From: Fibrobacterales bacterium
Lineage (GTDB): Bacteria; Fibrobacterota; Fibrobacteria; Fibrobacterales; Fibrobacteraceae
Assembly: GCA_025997455.1 (NCBI GenBank)
Contig: BNUP01000022.1
Location: 1-24,950, forward strand
Reading direction: 5' to 3'
DNA: 24,950 bases
Positions 1 through 7,123 of the stretch are shown in pieces. Positions within the stretch are counted from its first letter, which is position 1, and each line of letters starts with the position of its first letter. The position numbers were made by a program, and so were the translations under genes. The notes beneath the pieces were generated by a model. That model saw only the letters and a program-made list of their open reading frames with translations, had not been told where the DNA came from and did not search any database.

Positions 1-140
1 TCTAAAAACTCTCTTTGTAACACAATTCCACAGATTTGAGTTTTTAGAGACGACGGCGAACTACTCAAATTTGCATAAAAAACGCAGTTCGCCCATGTCG
101 CTTGGTAACCTCTACCAACCTCTTAGGGTTAATAGAGGTT
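1..140 (+). repeat. MITE-like repeat F1, copy 1 (subfamily I, cut by window edge)
   Basis: Three hairpins in a row are visible. Stem 1 pairs 1-11 with 38-48 (TCTAAAAACTC / GAGTTTTTAGA). Stem 2 pairs 55-62 with 86-93 (GGCGAACT / AGTTCGCC). Stem 3 pairs 107-114 with 133-140 (AACCTCTA / TAGAGGTT). The same order recurs at 2643-2914. The left end lies outside the window, and the right end is decayed compared with copy 2, so no target duplication can be read here. It lies downstream of the YugP-type gene. Confidence 0.85.
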
Positions 141-159
141 CTCTTAAGAATATCTCCCA

Positions 160-891
160 TTAATCATTCCTTCTGCCGCCGAATAATCCCGCTTTGTATG
201 CCCAATACATCAACATTAAAATGGAATTAATCGCGGCGGCTACATAAGTGAGACCTGCGGCAGTGAGAACGGAAGAAACCGTATCTGCCTCATTTCCCTG
301 CCGAACAATGCCAAGATGTTGCAGTTGTTTTTTTGCACGCGAAGAGGCATCGAACTCAACGGGAACGGTTACGAGCGTAAAAGCGGTTGCCATTGCGAAA
401 AGTGCAACTCCAAGAATTGCGATAGACCGCCCGATGCCTGATGTGCCTGCCGCCTCCGCACCTGCACCAAGCATAATTCCTATAATCACAAGCCAAGGTC
501 CCAGATTACTCCCAATATTTGCAGTCGGAACAATTGCCGAACGCAACCACATCGGAAAATAATTCTGTGCGTGCTGAATTGCGTGCCCAACCTCGTGTGC
601 CGCCACGCCTGCAGATGCCGCCGACCTTCCCCTATACACATCGGGGCTTAAATTTAAGGTTTTATTCAGCGGATTGTAGTGATCGGAAAGAAAACCTTGA
701 TGTTCATGCACAGTTACATCGTTTATTCCCGCATCGTGCAAAATTGCCTCCGCAACCTGCGCTCCCGTGTAACCGCTTGCAATGGGCGTTTCCTTGCCTT
801 TCTTAAAACGGCTCTTTACCATTAACGATGCACCGAGAGACAGCGCCATTCCGACGACTATCAAAATCATATACAAAGGGTCTAAAAGCAT
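160..891 (-). CDS. YugP-type membrane zinc metallopeptidase
   Basis: 243 aa. The protein has a zinc-binding HEVGH at residues 99-103 (context AAHEVGHAIQHA) and a possible third ligand in VEFDAS near 179. Hydrophobic segments lie at about 5-24, 125-147, 152-177 and 210-232. This is the organisation of the putative neutral zinc metallopeptidase family (Zn_peptidase_2, B. subtilis YugP), membrane proteases of poorly known substrate. It starts 9 nt after the stop codon of the upstream phosphomannomutase gene, so the two may form an operon. There is no Shine-Dalgarno sequence, but a TAGTTTC box (897-903, overlapping the upstream stop) sits 5 nt before the ATG, so it may also have its own leaderless promoter. 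Family assignment is firm; the role is not. Confidence 0.9.
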   Translation of the reverse strand: MLLDPLYMILIVVGMALSLGASLMVKSRFKKGKETPIASGYTGAQVAEAILHDAGINDVTVHEHQGFLSDHYNPLNKTLNLSPDVYRGRSAASAGVAAHEVGHAIQHAQNYFPMWLRSAIVPTANIGSNLGPWLVIIGIMLGAGAEAAGTSGIGRSIAILGVALFAMATAFTLVTVPVEFDASSRAKKQLQHLGIVRQGNEADTVSSVLTAAGLTYVAAAINSILMLMYWAYKAGLFGGRRND

Positions 892-896
892 ACAGT

Positions 897-903
897 GAAA
901 CTA
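897..903 (-). promoter_or_regulatory. Putative -10 box (TAGTTTC) of the YugP-type gene
   Basis: The box reads TAGTTTC on the minus strand, 5 nt before the ATG at 891, and includes the TAG stop of the upstream gene. It fits the TAnnTTY-N5/6-start pattern seen before five other genes here. The promoter role is inferred. Confidence 0.4.
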
Positions 904-2607
904 TAATCTTTTAGCGAAATTTTCCTTCTTTTTCTCTAAAAAAGTGATATACTGCATATTTAGGCGGATAGAAAGCATTTCACTCTCGGTTTCCGTGTAG
1001 CAACGGAACTCAGGAGCATTGCCGCTTTTTCGAAAATGCACAATTTCGCCGCTCAAAAACTCAATTCGCACGCCATCGGTCGTATTTATATTTTTTATGG
1101 GGACGGGGGTCGGTTCGCTTGCGCTCCCAACAACCCCCGTAACGCCCCCATTTTGAAGTTCTTTTAGAATTTCGTCTGCTAATTCTGAAGGAAATTCCTT
1201 TACCAATCCGCTTGTAGTGTATCTCGGCGGTAATGTAGCGAGAAGTTGCGAAAGGGTTTGATTTTGTGATTTTGCATACATAATTGTTGATATTATCGGA
1301 GTTAAAGCATCGCGAGTTGTTAAACTTTGCGTTAAAAAACCGCCGTTTGCCTCGTAACCGGCTATACTAATCCCCCCTTGCTGAGTTGCACCTTCTCGGT
1401 GCAACTCTTGCCTCCCCCCGCCTATTTCGCCCGCATGGCTGGCGGGGGGAATACCACCTCTAATCCCCCCTTGCTGAGTTGCACCTTCTCGGTGCAACTC
1501 TTGCCTCCCCCCGCCTATTTCGCCCGCATGGCTGGCGGGGGGAATACCACCTCTAATCCCCCCTTGCTGAGTTGCACATTCACGGTGCAACTCTTGCTTC
1601 CCCCCGCCATACTTCGCCTCTAATTTTTTTATTCCCTCAATAACGAAAGGACTGCCGATTTTTGTTCGCAAAACTTCCTTGAAAAAACCGCTTTTTTCTG
1701 CGGCGGTATTACAACTCACGGGAATTGCAATTGCATCAATTCCAAGTGCTTTAGCCGCCAGAATACCAAGAGAATCGCCTCTGAACCAATTTCCGTTTTC
1801 GTCCGATAACAGCGGTCTGTCCGAGTCGCCGTCTGTACTCACCACACAATAAAATTCGTTATTTTTGCAGAGTTCGCGTGCAAATTCTATATCCTCCGCA
1901 CGAATAGCCTCCGTATCAACGGGAACAAATTTATCACTTCGCCCGACTGCAGTTACGGTTGCACCGAGTTCGGTTAAAATTTCAAATGCGATGTCCCGTC
2001 CCACTGCGGAATGCTGATAGAGTGCAATGTTGGTATTGGCAAGTGCATTTTTTGGAAAAAGAGAGAGAATGTAAGATTTATAAATTTGCAGTGCCATCGC
2101 TTGTGCGGGAATGACTTTACCGCAGTTGGTATCCGCAATGACAGAGGGAATTTCGACTACTTGTTCTCTAATTCCCTTTTCGTCTTCCTTTGTAATTTCT
2201 CCGTTGCTGTCGCAGAATTTTATTCCGTTGCGATTTTCGGGAATATGACTGCCTGTGACCATAACGCTTGGAATACCGTTTTTGATTCCGTAGAGTGCAA
2301 GTGCGGGACTCGGCAAAAATCCCTGATAATCGCATTCAAATCCGAGTGATTTTGCTGCCTGCATACACGCCTTTATTATGCGCGGAGTGCTTGGTCGCAA
2401 ATCTCCTCCGAATGCAACTTTTTTATGTGAGTTAGCGAGGGGGGCATCTTTATGCGACCCGCTCCTCGCCTTCATAATATGTTGCAAAAATCCTGCCGTA
2501 TAAGCAAAACAAACCTCGTCTGTCATTTTTTCCACAAGCCCGCGTGCACCGCTTGTTCCAAACGCTACTCCGCTCGAATCCATAAGCGAGGAAATTGAAA
2601 TTTGCAT
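901..2607 (-). CDS. Phosphomannomutase/phosphoglucomutase with in-frame repeat insert
   Basis: 568 aa from the ATG at 2607. It interconverts hexose 6- and 1-phosphates, probably supplying mannose-1-phosphate to the GDP-mannose enzyme at 4782-6185. Visible motifs are FGTSGARG (16-23), the phosphoserine loop TGSHIP with Ser120, the metal loop DGDSDR (259-264), the sugar loop EANGG (419-423) and the phosphate-binding end FRKSGNAPEFR. Residues about 335-412 are an inserted array of a 31-residue unit, which explains why the protein is some 80 residues longer than the roughly 490 left without it. The array lies just before the sugar loop. I chose the start at 2607 rather than 2631 because TACCTTC lies 6 nt upstream, as in manC, leuB and metF, and because FGTSGARG then sits at the usual distance from the N-terminus. 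Sugar specificity cannot be told from sequence. Confidence 0.9.
   Translation of the reverse strand: MQISISSLMDSSGVAFGTSGARGLVEKMTDEVCFAYTAGFLQHIMKARSGSHKDAPLANSHKKVAFGGDLRPSTPRIIKACMQAAKSLGFECDYQGFLPSPALALYGIKNGIPSVMVTGSHIPENRNGIKFCDSNGEITKEDEKGIREQVVEIPSVIADTNCGKVIPAQAMALQIYKSYILSLFPKNALANTNIALYQHSAVGRDIAFEILTELGATVTAVGRSDKFVPVDTEAIRAEDIEFARELCKNNEFYCVVSTDGDSDRPLLSDENGNWFRGDSLGILAAKALGIDAIAIPVSCNTAAEKSGFFKEVLRTKIGSPFVIEGIKKLEAKYGGGKQELHRECATQQGGIRGGIPPASHAGEIGGGRQELHREGATQQGGIRGGIPPASHAGEIGGGRQELHREGATQQGGISIAGYEANGGFLTQSLTTRDALTPIISTIMYAKSQNQTLSQLLATLPPRYTTSGLVKEFPSELADEILKELQNGGVTGVVGSASEPTPVPIKNINTTDGVRIEFLSGEIVHFRKSGNAPEFRCYTETESEMLSIRLNMQYITFLEKKKENFAKRL
1368..1609 (-). repeat. In-frame 93-bp palindromic tandem repeat within the phosphomannomutase gene
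   Basis: The unit begins at 1368, 1461 and 1554 (two full copies and a partial third), with a period of exactly 93 bp or 31 codons. Each full unit holds two perfect hairpins. One pairs 1383-1392 with 1398-1407 (GAGTTGCACC / GGTGCAACTC). The other pairs 1413-1422 with 1441-1450 (TCCCCCCGCC / GGCGGGGGGA). The third copy keeps the first hairpin at 1569-1593 with a 9-bp stem. The two full copies are nearly identical, and the copy coding for the most N-terminal part is diverged. In protein the unit reads RGGIPPASHAGEI followed by GGGRQELHREGATQQGGI. Confidence 0.95.
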
Positions 2608-2613
2608 AGGTGT

Positions 2614-2620
2614 GAAGGTA
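2614..2620 (-). promoter_or_regulatory. Putative -10 box (TACCTTC) of the phosphomannomutase gene
   Basis: On the minus strand TTTTTCTACCTTC is followed by 6 nt and the ATG at 2607. No Shine-Dalgarno sequence lies in the gap. The same string precedes manC, leuB and metF. The promoter role is inferred. Confidence 0.5.
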
Positions 2621-2642
2621 GAAAAATTCACAGTGCACTATA

Positions 2643-2914
2643 GGAAACCTCTAAAAACTCCCTTTGTAACACAATTCCACAGATTTGAGTTTTTAGAGAC
2701 GATGGCAATAAGTATAGCCGCCCAATTAAAAAGGAGTTGTGATAATCTGTATAAGCAATGGCGGGCAATAAGCATATCTGCCCTATTAAAAAGAAACCTG
2801 AGATAATCTGTATATACAATGGCAGAAAACTATTCAAATTTGCATAAAAAACGCAGTTCGCCTATGTCGCTTGGTAACCTCTACCAACCTCTTAGGAGGT
2901 TAATAGAGGTTACC
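2643..2914 (+). mobile_element. MITE-like repeat F1, copy 2 (subfamily I, complete, with nested repeat)
   Basis: The element is flanked by TATA on both sides (2639-2642 and 2915-2918), read as a 4-bp target duplication. Its ends are inverted repeats: GGAAACCTCTAAAAACTC at 2643-2660 against the reverse complement of 2897-2914, GGTAACCTCTATTAACCT (13 of 18 match). Stem 1 is 2649-2660 / 2687-2698. Stem 3 is a nested hairpin whose outer stem GGTAACCTCTA / TAGAGGTTACC encloses AACCTC-TTAG-GAGGTT. The core around TTTGCATAAAAAACGC is shared with the other copies. A 60-bp tandem repeat sits inside and has replaced part of the stem 2 left arm. No transposase is present, so any mobilisation would be in trans. 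Confidence 0.85.
2701..2825 (+). repeat. 60-bp tandem repeat (about 2 copies) nested in F1 copy 2
   Basis: The units start at 2706 and 2766 (CAATAAG...) and end in AATCTGTATA(A/T)..CAATGGC. The same unit occurs as an inverted pair at 21925-22046, beside another F1 copy. It holds GCCGCC near one end and GGCGG near the other. Confidence 0.85.
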
Positions 2915-2982
2915 TATAGATTGATATCGGCACGAAAAGCAACAAAGGATGAACGAGTGCTGCCCCTACTCTCCAAATCTTG

Positions 2983-2996
2983 GGCACACTTTTTGC
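2983..2996 (+). promoter_or_regulatory. Sigma-54 promoter of flgK
   Basis: GGCACACTTTTTGC has the GG-N10-GC spacing and TTTGC -12 element of the sigma-54 consensus. The expected start of transcription is about 3008, and the flgK ATG is at 3009. Confidence 0.85.
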
Positions 2997-3008
2997 AATA
3001 CTCCTATT

Positions 3009-4700
3009 ATGTCTCTATTTGAATCATTAGGTGTAGCAACGCGGGGCTTAGCGGCATCGCAACTCGCAATAGATGTGGCGGGTCAAAATATAACCAATGC
3101 CTCAACGGAAGGATATTCACGCAAACGCATAGAACAGGCGGCGGAAGTGCGGCGCGACGGCTCTTACGGGCAAATGGGTTTTGGCGTGGAAGTATATACC
3201 ATAAACAGAGTTAGAGACCAATTTTTAGATCGTTTGGTGAATGAAGAGAGTACTAGATACGGCTACTATAATATGAAGGACACCACCTACGGAAGAATTG
3301 AGGATATTTTTACCGAACCGAGCGACCACGCACTTAACACTCTCTTAAATAATTTTTGGAACGGCTGGTCAGATGTAGCGAACAATCCTGCAGATGCGGG
3401 AGCACGCGAAACACTTCGTTCAACGGCACAAACTTTAACGGGGCAATTTAAGTATATTTCAACACAACTTCGCTCATATAAAGATACTATAAACGATGAA
3501 ATTGAGTCGAGAGTAAATAGGATAAATGAAATAACCGCAAGCATTTATAGGTGCAATGTTGTAATTGCGGGTGCAGAAGGTAAAATTGGCGATAAGGCAA
3601 ACGATACACGCGACCAACGCGATAAATTAGTGCAAGAATTGGCTCAACTCGTAGATGTTGATTATTTTGAAGATGAGCACGGCGCCATAACCGTTACCAC
3701 AAACGGAAATATGTTGGTGAGCGGTGCAAAAAATCACGAACTTGTGATGCGCAGGTTAGAACTTACCGAAAAGGACGGCTATCAGTATTCCCGCATAGAA
3801 ATCAGTTTTGCTTTGTCGGGTTCTGAGTTTAAGCCGAAACAGGGCGAGTTGCGGGCGTTAATGGACACTCGCGATATTGATATACCCAAATATGAAGATT
3901 ATATAAATGAGATGGCAAAATCTCTAATCACAAGCGTTAATGAAATTCACAAAAGCGGTTATGCTCTTTCGGGTCTTTCTTTTATAGATTTTTTTGATGC
4001 GGATCCGAGTAAAGCCAATGCATATAATATTAGCCTTTCTCAAGCGGTTAAAAATGACATAAACAATATTGCGGCAGGTGCGGGCGGGAAAACCGGCTCT
4101 GTTGATAAACAGGATTTACAGACTTTTTTAGATACGACAACTCCGACAAAACCTAAACTGTTATTGCAAGATGTAGATGATCACTATAGGCATATAGGCA
4201 AGGGCACTTTGCAGATAGAAGGTGGGAATCCTCCGAGAACTCTCAAAGAAGGTATGGATTACTATGTCGATTATCAAAATGCGGAAATAACTTTTAACGA
4301 TGCTTCGGGTGAATTTGCGGGTAATGCGTTGAATTTTTCCTTTGAATATAATGAACAGGGTTACGGCGGACCGGGTGATGGCGATAACGCGCTCCTTCTC
4401 TCGCAACTTCGCGATAAGGCTGTTATGCAGAGCGATGTTTTTGGTAAAAGCACTCAAACGATAAATCAATTTTACAGCGGAATGCTCGGACGGCTCGGCG
4501 TTGAGCGAAATGAGGCGGCGGCGGGTCTTGATACCCGCACGGCAGCACTGCAACAACTTAAAAGCCGGCAACAAGAGGTTATGGGGGTGAATTTAGATGA
4601 AGAAATGGCATCGCTCATTCAATACGAACACACCTACCAAGCCAGTGCACGCTACTTGACTACCGTGAACACAATGCTCGATGTTTTGTTGAATATGTAA
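3009..4700 (+). CDS. flgK: Flagellar hook-associated protein 1, FlgK
   Basis: 563 aa from the ATG at 3009. FlgK forms the first hook-filament junction zone outside the cell. The N-terminal rod-type motif (LGVATRGLAASQLAIDVAGQ with NITNASTEGYSRK) and the C-terminal motif (NLDEEMASLIQYEHTYQASA, ending near LTTVNTMLDVLL) are both present, as is usual for hook and rod proteins that pair their termini. An in-frame ATG at 2949 would add 20 residues, but that stretch covers the sigma-54 promoter, so 3009 is the real start. No Shine-Dalgarno sequence precedes it. flgL, often next to flgK, is absent here. The stop codon lies on the edge of a partial F1 repeat. Confidence 0.95.
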   Translation: MSLFESLGVATRGLAASQLAIDVAGQNITNASTEGYSRKRIEQAAEVRRDGSYGQMGFGVEVYTINRVRDQFLDRLVNEESTRYGYYNMKDTTYGRIEDIFTEPSDHALNTLLNNFWNGWSDVANNPADAGARETLRSTAQTLTGQFKYISTQLRSYKDTINDEIESRVNRINEITASIYRCNVVIAGAEGKIGDKANDTRDQRDKLVQELAQLVDVDYFEDEHGAITVTTNGNMLVSGAKNHELVMRRLELTEKDGYQYSRIEISFALSGSEFKPKQGELRALMDTRDIDIPKYEDYINEMAKSLITSVNEIHKSGYALSGLSFIDFFDADPSKANAYNISLSQAVKNDINNIAAGAGGKTGSVDKQDLQTFLDTTTPTKPKLLLQDVDDHYRHIGKGTLQIEGGNPPRTLKEGMDYYVDYQNAEITFNDASGEFAGNALNFSFEYNEQGYGGPGDGDNALLLSQLRDKAVMQSDVFGKSTQTINQFYSGMLGRLGVERNEAAAGLDTRTAALQQLKSRQQEVMGVNLDEEMASLIQYEHTYQASARYLTTVNTMLDVLLNM

Positions 4701-4752
4701 AAACTCAAATCTGTGGAATTGTGTTACAAAGAGAGTTTTTAGAGGTTTCCTA
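4698..4752 (-). repeat. Partial F1 repeat (hairpin 1 only) at the flgK stop codon
   Basis: The reverse complement matches 2641-2694 of copy 2 almost exactly: AGGAAACCTCTAAAAACTC, the ACACAATTCCACAG loop, then GAGTTTTTA. Only the first hairpin is present. The flgK TAA (4698-4700) is formed where the repeat begins. The hairpin AAAAACTC / GAGTTTTT between the convergent flgK and manC genes could act as a terminator, which is inference. Confidence 0.85.
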
Positions 4753-4781
4753 AACGGCAACGCCTGCTCGCAAACGCCAGA

Positions 4782-6185
4782 TTATCTTTTGTAATCGTCT
4801 TCTATTCTCACAATATCGTCTTCGCCCGTGTATTCTCCCACCTGCACTTCTACTATAACAAGCGGAAGTTTTCCCTCGTTTTGCAGGCGGTGCATTGAAC
4901 CTGCGGATATGTATATGCTTTCATTGGGGCGGACAAATTGAACTTTATCGCCAACGGTTGCGGTTGCCATTCCGCTCACAACAACCCAATGCTCCGAACG
5001 GTGAAGGTGCTTTTGCAACGAAATTCTCGCACCGGGATTTACCGATATGCACTTAACCTTAAAATGGCATTGCGAGTCATCGAGGACGGTGTATGTGCCC
5101 CAAGGACGAACAACGGTTTGCGGGGTGTGAAGTAAATCGGGTCGTTTTTCTTTTAGAGTTTCAACTAATTTTTTAACCTTTTGACTACTCGAAAGCGGTG
5201 CGACCAAAAGGGCATCGGCGGTATCTACTATGAGCGTGTTTTCGAGGTCTATGGTGGCGATTTGGCGGTTTGAACTCATAACCAAATTATTTTTGGAATC
5301 TACGGAAATGTGCCGTTTATCTTCCGTGTTGCCGCTTAAATCGTGCGGGAGTTCCTTGTATAGCGATTCAAAACTTCCCAAATCAGACCAACCTATTGAA
5401 CACGGAATCACCTTCACCTTTTTTGATTTTTCCATTACGGCGTAATCGATTGAATCGGCAGGGATTTTTGCCATATCTTCGTGATGAACCCGCGTGAGAT
5501 TTAATTCGAGTGCGGCTTTCTCGTGGGCACTGCGGGCGGCGGCAAGCATTGCGGGGGCAAACTCGTTTAACTCCTGTAAAAATACTCCTGCCTTAAAACA
5601 GAAAATTCCGCTGTTCCAATAGAATCGACTTTTGCTTGGGTCGTTCCCTGCGGCGGAGGATTGCTCAATATATTTTTTTGCAGTTTCCAAATCCGGTTTT
5701 TCCACAAATCGTTTGGCATCTTCGCCTTGTGCCTCAATGTATCCATAGCCCGTTTCGGGAGCGGTGGGTTGAATGCCAAAGGTTACCAAATAACCGTTTT
5801 GGGCGAGTTCGTTTGCTCGTGAGAGAACCTTTGAATAACTTTCCGCATCGCGAATTATATGGTCTGAGGGCGATACCAAAACAACTTCATCTTCGGGAAC
5901 GCTAAGACAGGCAAGTGCAATTGCAGGTGCGGTATTTCGTCCAATCGGCTCCAAGATAAATGCCGTTTTTGCCGCTCCAATTTCTTGCAACTGCTCTTTT
6001 GCCAAAAAATACTGCTCTGCATTGCTAACTATGCATTGCTCGCCGCAACTCCCGCTATTCACAAGCACAGTCCGCTGAAAAAGCGAAGAACCGTTGAACA
6101 TTTTCACAAATTGCTTGGGCATTAAAACTCTGCTTACAGGCCAAAGACGAGTGCCCGACCCGCCGCATAAAATTAAATTCAGCAT
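4782..6185 (-). CDS. manC: Mannose-1-phosphate guanylyltransferase / mannose-6-phosphate isomerase (type II)
   Basis: 467 aa from the ATG at 6185. This bifunctional family makes mannose-6-phosphate from fructose-6-phosphate and GDP-mannose from mannose-1-phosphate for polysaccharide or glycan synthesis. The nucleotidyltransferase signature GGSGTRLWPVSR is at residues 8-19 with KQF shortly after, and RFVEKP follows further on. The C-terminal cupin domain has VRPWGTY and the metal motif QKHLHRSEHW. An upstream in-frame start at 6296 would translate a CACACCC-type repeat, so 6185 is right: the signature then lies at the N-terminus and TACCTTC sits 5 nt upstream. It works in the same pathway as the phosphomannomutase at 901-2607. 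It runs opposite to both neighbouring flagellar genes. Confidence 0.93.
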   Translation of the reverse strand: MLNLILCGGSGTRLWPVSRVLMPKQFVKMFNGSSLFQRTVLVNSGSCGEQCIVSNAEQYFLAKEQLQEIGAAKTAFILEPIGRNTAPAIALACLSVPEDEVVLVSPSDHIIRDAESYSKVLSRANELAQNGYLVTFGIQPTAPETGYGYIEAQGEDAKRFVEKPDLETAKKYIEQSSAAGNDPSKSRFYWNSGIFCFKAGVFLQELNEFAPAMLAAARSAHEKAALELNLTRVHHEDMAKIPADSIDYAVMEKSKKVKVIPCSIGWSDLGSFESLYKELPHDLSGNTEDKRHISVDSKNNLVMSSNRQIATIDLENTLIVDTADALLVAPLSSSQKVKKLVETLKEKRPDLLHTPQTVVRPWGTYTVLDDSQCHFKVKCISVNPGARISLQKHLHRSEHWVVVSGMATATVGDKVQFVRPNESIYISAGSMHRLQNEGKLPLVIVEVQVGEYTGEDDIVRIEDDYKR

Positions 6186-6190
6186 TGGGG

Positions 6191-6197
6191 GAAGGTA
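6191..6197 (-). promoter_or_regulatory. Putative -10 box (TACCTTC) of manC
   Basis: The minus strand reads TTTTCTACCTTC, then 5 nt and the ATG at 6185. There is no Shine-Dalgarno sequence. It is divergent from flgF, and the two start codons are only 200 bp apart. Confidence 0.5.
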
Positions 6198-6198
6198 G

Positions 6199-6316
6199 AA
6201 AATTGGGGTATGGGGTGTATCCTCTCCCTTCTCCTTTTTTCCCAACCAGCACTGCCAAGTTTCTCCACACCCTACACGCCACACCCTATACCCCACCTCG
6301 CAACGCCGAGTTCTTT
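6199..6316. repeat. Low-complexity CACACCC-type array with TGCAACGCCGAGTT-like module
   Basis: 6199-6217 is GGGGTATGGGGTG-like and 6267-6298 is CACACCC-like, giving an imperfect inverted arrangement in the manC-flgF divergent region. GCAACGCCGAGTTCTTTAAC follows at 6300-6319. Related arrays lie at 11334-11380, 12730-12803, 17668-17790 and 21789-21850. Confidence 0.7.
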
Positions 6317-6323
6317 AACAAGG

Positions 6324-6345
6324 GAACGCGGCGTGTGCCGAACGC
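6324..6345 (+). promoter_or_regulatory. Candidate activator site: GAACGC-N10-GAACGC
   Basis: Two GAACGC half-sites with starts 16 bp apart lie just upstream of the flgF sigma-54 promoter. The same pair with the same spacing is at 11194-11215 upstream of fliI, and a single GAACGC is at 17893 beside the fliD promoter. A role as binding site for an NtrC-type flagellar activator is inference. Confidence 0.3.
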
Positions 6346-6359
6346 ACCAAAAAATAACA

Positions 6360-6373
6360 GGCACGCTTTTTGC
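6360..6373 (+). promoter_or_regulatory. Sigma-54 promoter of flgF
   Basis: GGCACGCTTTTTGC matches the sigma-54 consensus with exact GG-N10-GC spacing. The predicted transcript start is about 6385 and the ATG is at 6386, the same geometry as flgK. Confidence 0.88.
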
Positions 6374-6385
6374 AATGCACCTTAT

Positions 6386-7123
6386 ATGGTCAATGGTCTC
6401 TACACTGCGCGAAACGGGATGATGCTCCTTCAAGGTATGATGGATAACACCACCCACAACCTTGCAAATGCAAATTCTACGGGTTTCAAAAAGTCGCTTA
6501 TGGCAAGCATTGCACAGGTTGATATTCGGCGAAACGATGAGTTGAAACTGCATCAAGATGAAGAGCACCAGATGTCCGAAAATTATATAGATTATTCTCA
6601 AGGTTCGCTTGTGGGGACAGATAACCCATTTGATTTGGCTTTGCAGGGCGAGGGATTTTTTGAGGTGGAAACGCCAAACGGAGTTCGTTGGACGAGGAAT
6701 GGTTCTTTTACACGCAACGGAATGGGTGATTTGGTAAATTTGCACGGAAACAGGGTTCTCGATGAGGGCGGTTCGCCTATTCGTTTAGAAGATTCGGGCG
6801 AGTTTTCGGTATCGGCTTCGGGCAAGGTTTATGCAGACGGAAAAGAGGTTGCAAAACTCTCTATTGTGAATTTTGAAGATAAGCGAAACGATTTGGTGCG
6901 CGAGGGCTACAGCCTTTACAATACCAAGAACGGTGCGGAGCCTGAACAGGCACAAAATGCAAGCATAAAGCAGGGTTTTTTGGAGAGTTCCAATGTGAGC
7001 GTAATTGATTCTATGGTTGAAATGATCCGTTTTCAGCGCAATTACGAGGCAAATCAAAAAAGCATACAATCCGAAGATGATACTTTGCAAAAAGCGGTAA
7101 CGGAAGTGGGCAGAGTGAGTTAA
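6386..7123 (+). CDS. flgF: Flagellar basal-body rod protein FlgF (FlgF/FlgG family)
   Basis: 245 aa from the ATG at 6386. It is a proximal rod component of the flagellar axis. The N-terminus VNGLYTARNGMMLLQ with NLANANSTGFKK is the family rod motif, PFDLALQGEGFFEV is the central family signature, and the C-terminus has the coiled-coil end VSVIDSMVEMIRFQRNYEAN. The GLYTA start and a length near 245 aa favour FlgF over FlgG, which is usually about 260 aa and starts with SLWTAATGM-like sequence. A long N-terminal extension to 6185 runs through repeats and the promoter and is rejected. No flgG follows, which is unusual. The stop codon overlaps that of the convergent gene at 7120-7896. Confidence 0.88.
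   Translation: MVNGLYTARNGMMLLQGMMDNTTHNLANANSTGFKKSLMASIAQVDIRRNDELKLHQDEEHQMSENYIDYSQGSLVGTDNPFDLALQGEGFFEVETPNGVRWTRNGSFTRNGMGDLVNLHGNRVLDEGGSPIRLEDSGEFSVSASGKVYADGKEVAKLSIVNFEDKRNDLVREGYSLYNTKNGAEPEQAQNASIKQGFLESSNVSVIDSMVEMIRFQRNYEANQKSIQSEDDTLQKAVTEVGRVS

Noticed and set aside
1378..1623. Plus-strand open frame of 81 codons across the 93-bp repeats
   Set aside because: It is the mirror of the repeat array inside the phosphomannomutase gene, which has all its catalytic motifs on the other strand.
2643..2914. CRISPR array or integron attC sites as an explanation of the repeats
   Set aside because: There are no regularly spaced short repeats with unique spacers, no cas or integrase gene, and the repeats have MITE-type inverted ends with TATA flanks.
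6186..6296. N-terminal extension of manC (and likewise of metF to 21884 and flgF to 6185)
   Set aside because: The extra codons translate CACACCC-type repeats, and the family signature begins directly after the internal Met that has TACCTTC or a sigma-54 promoter in front.
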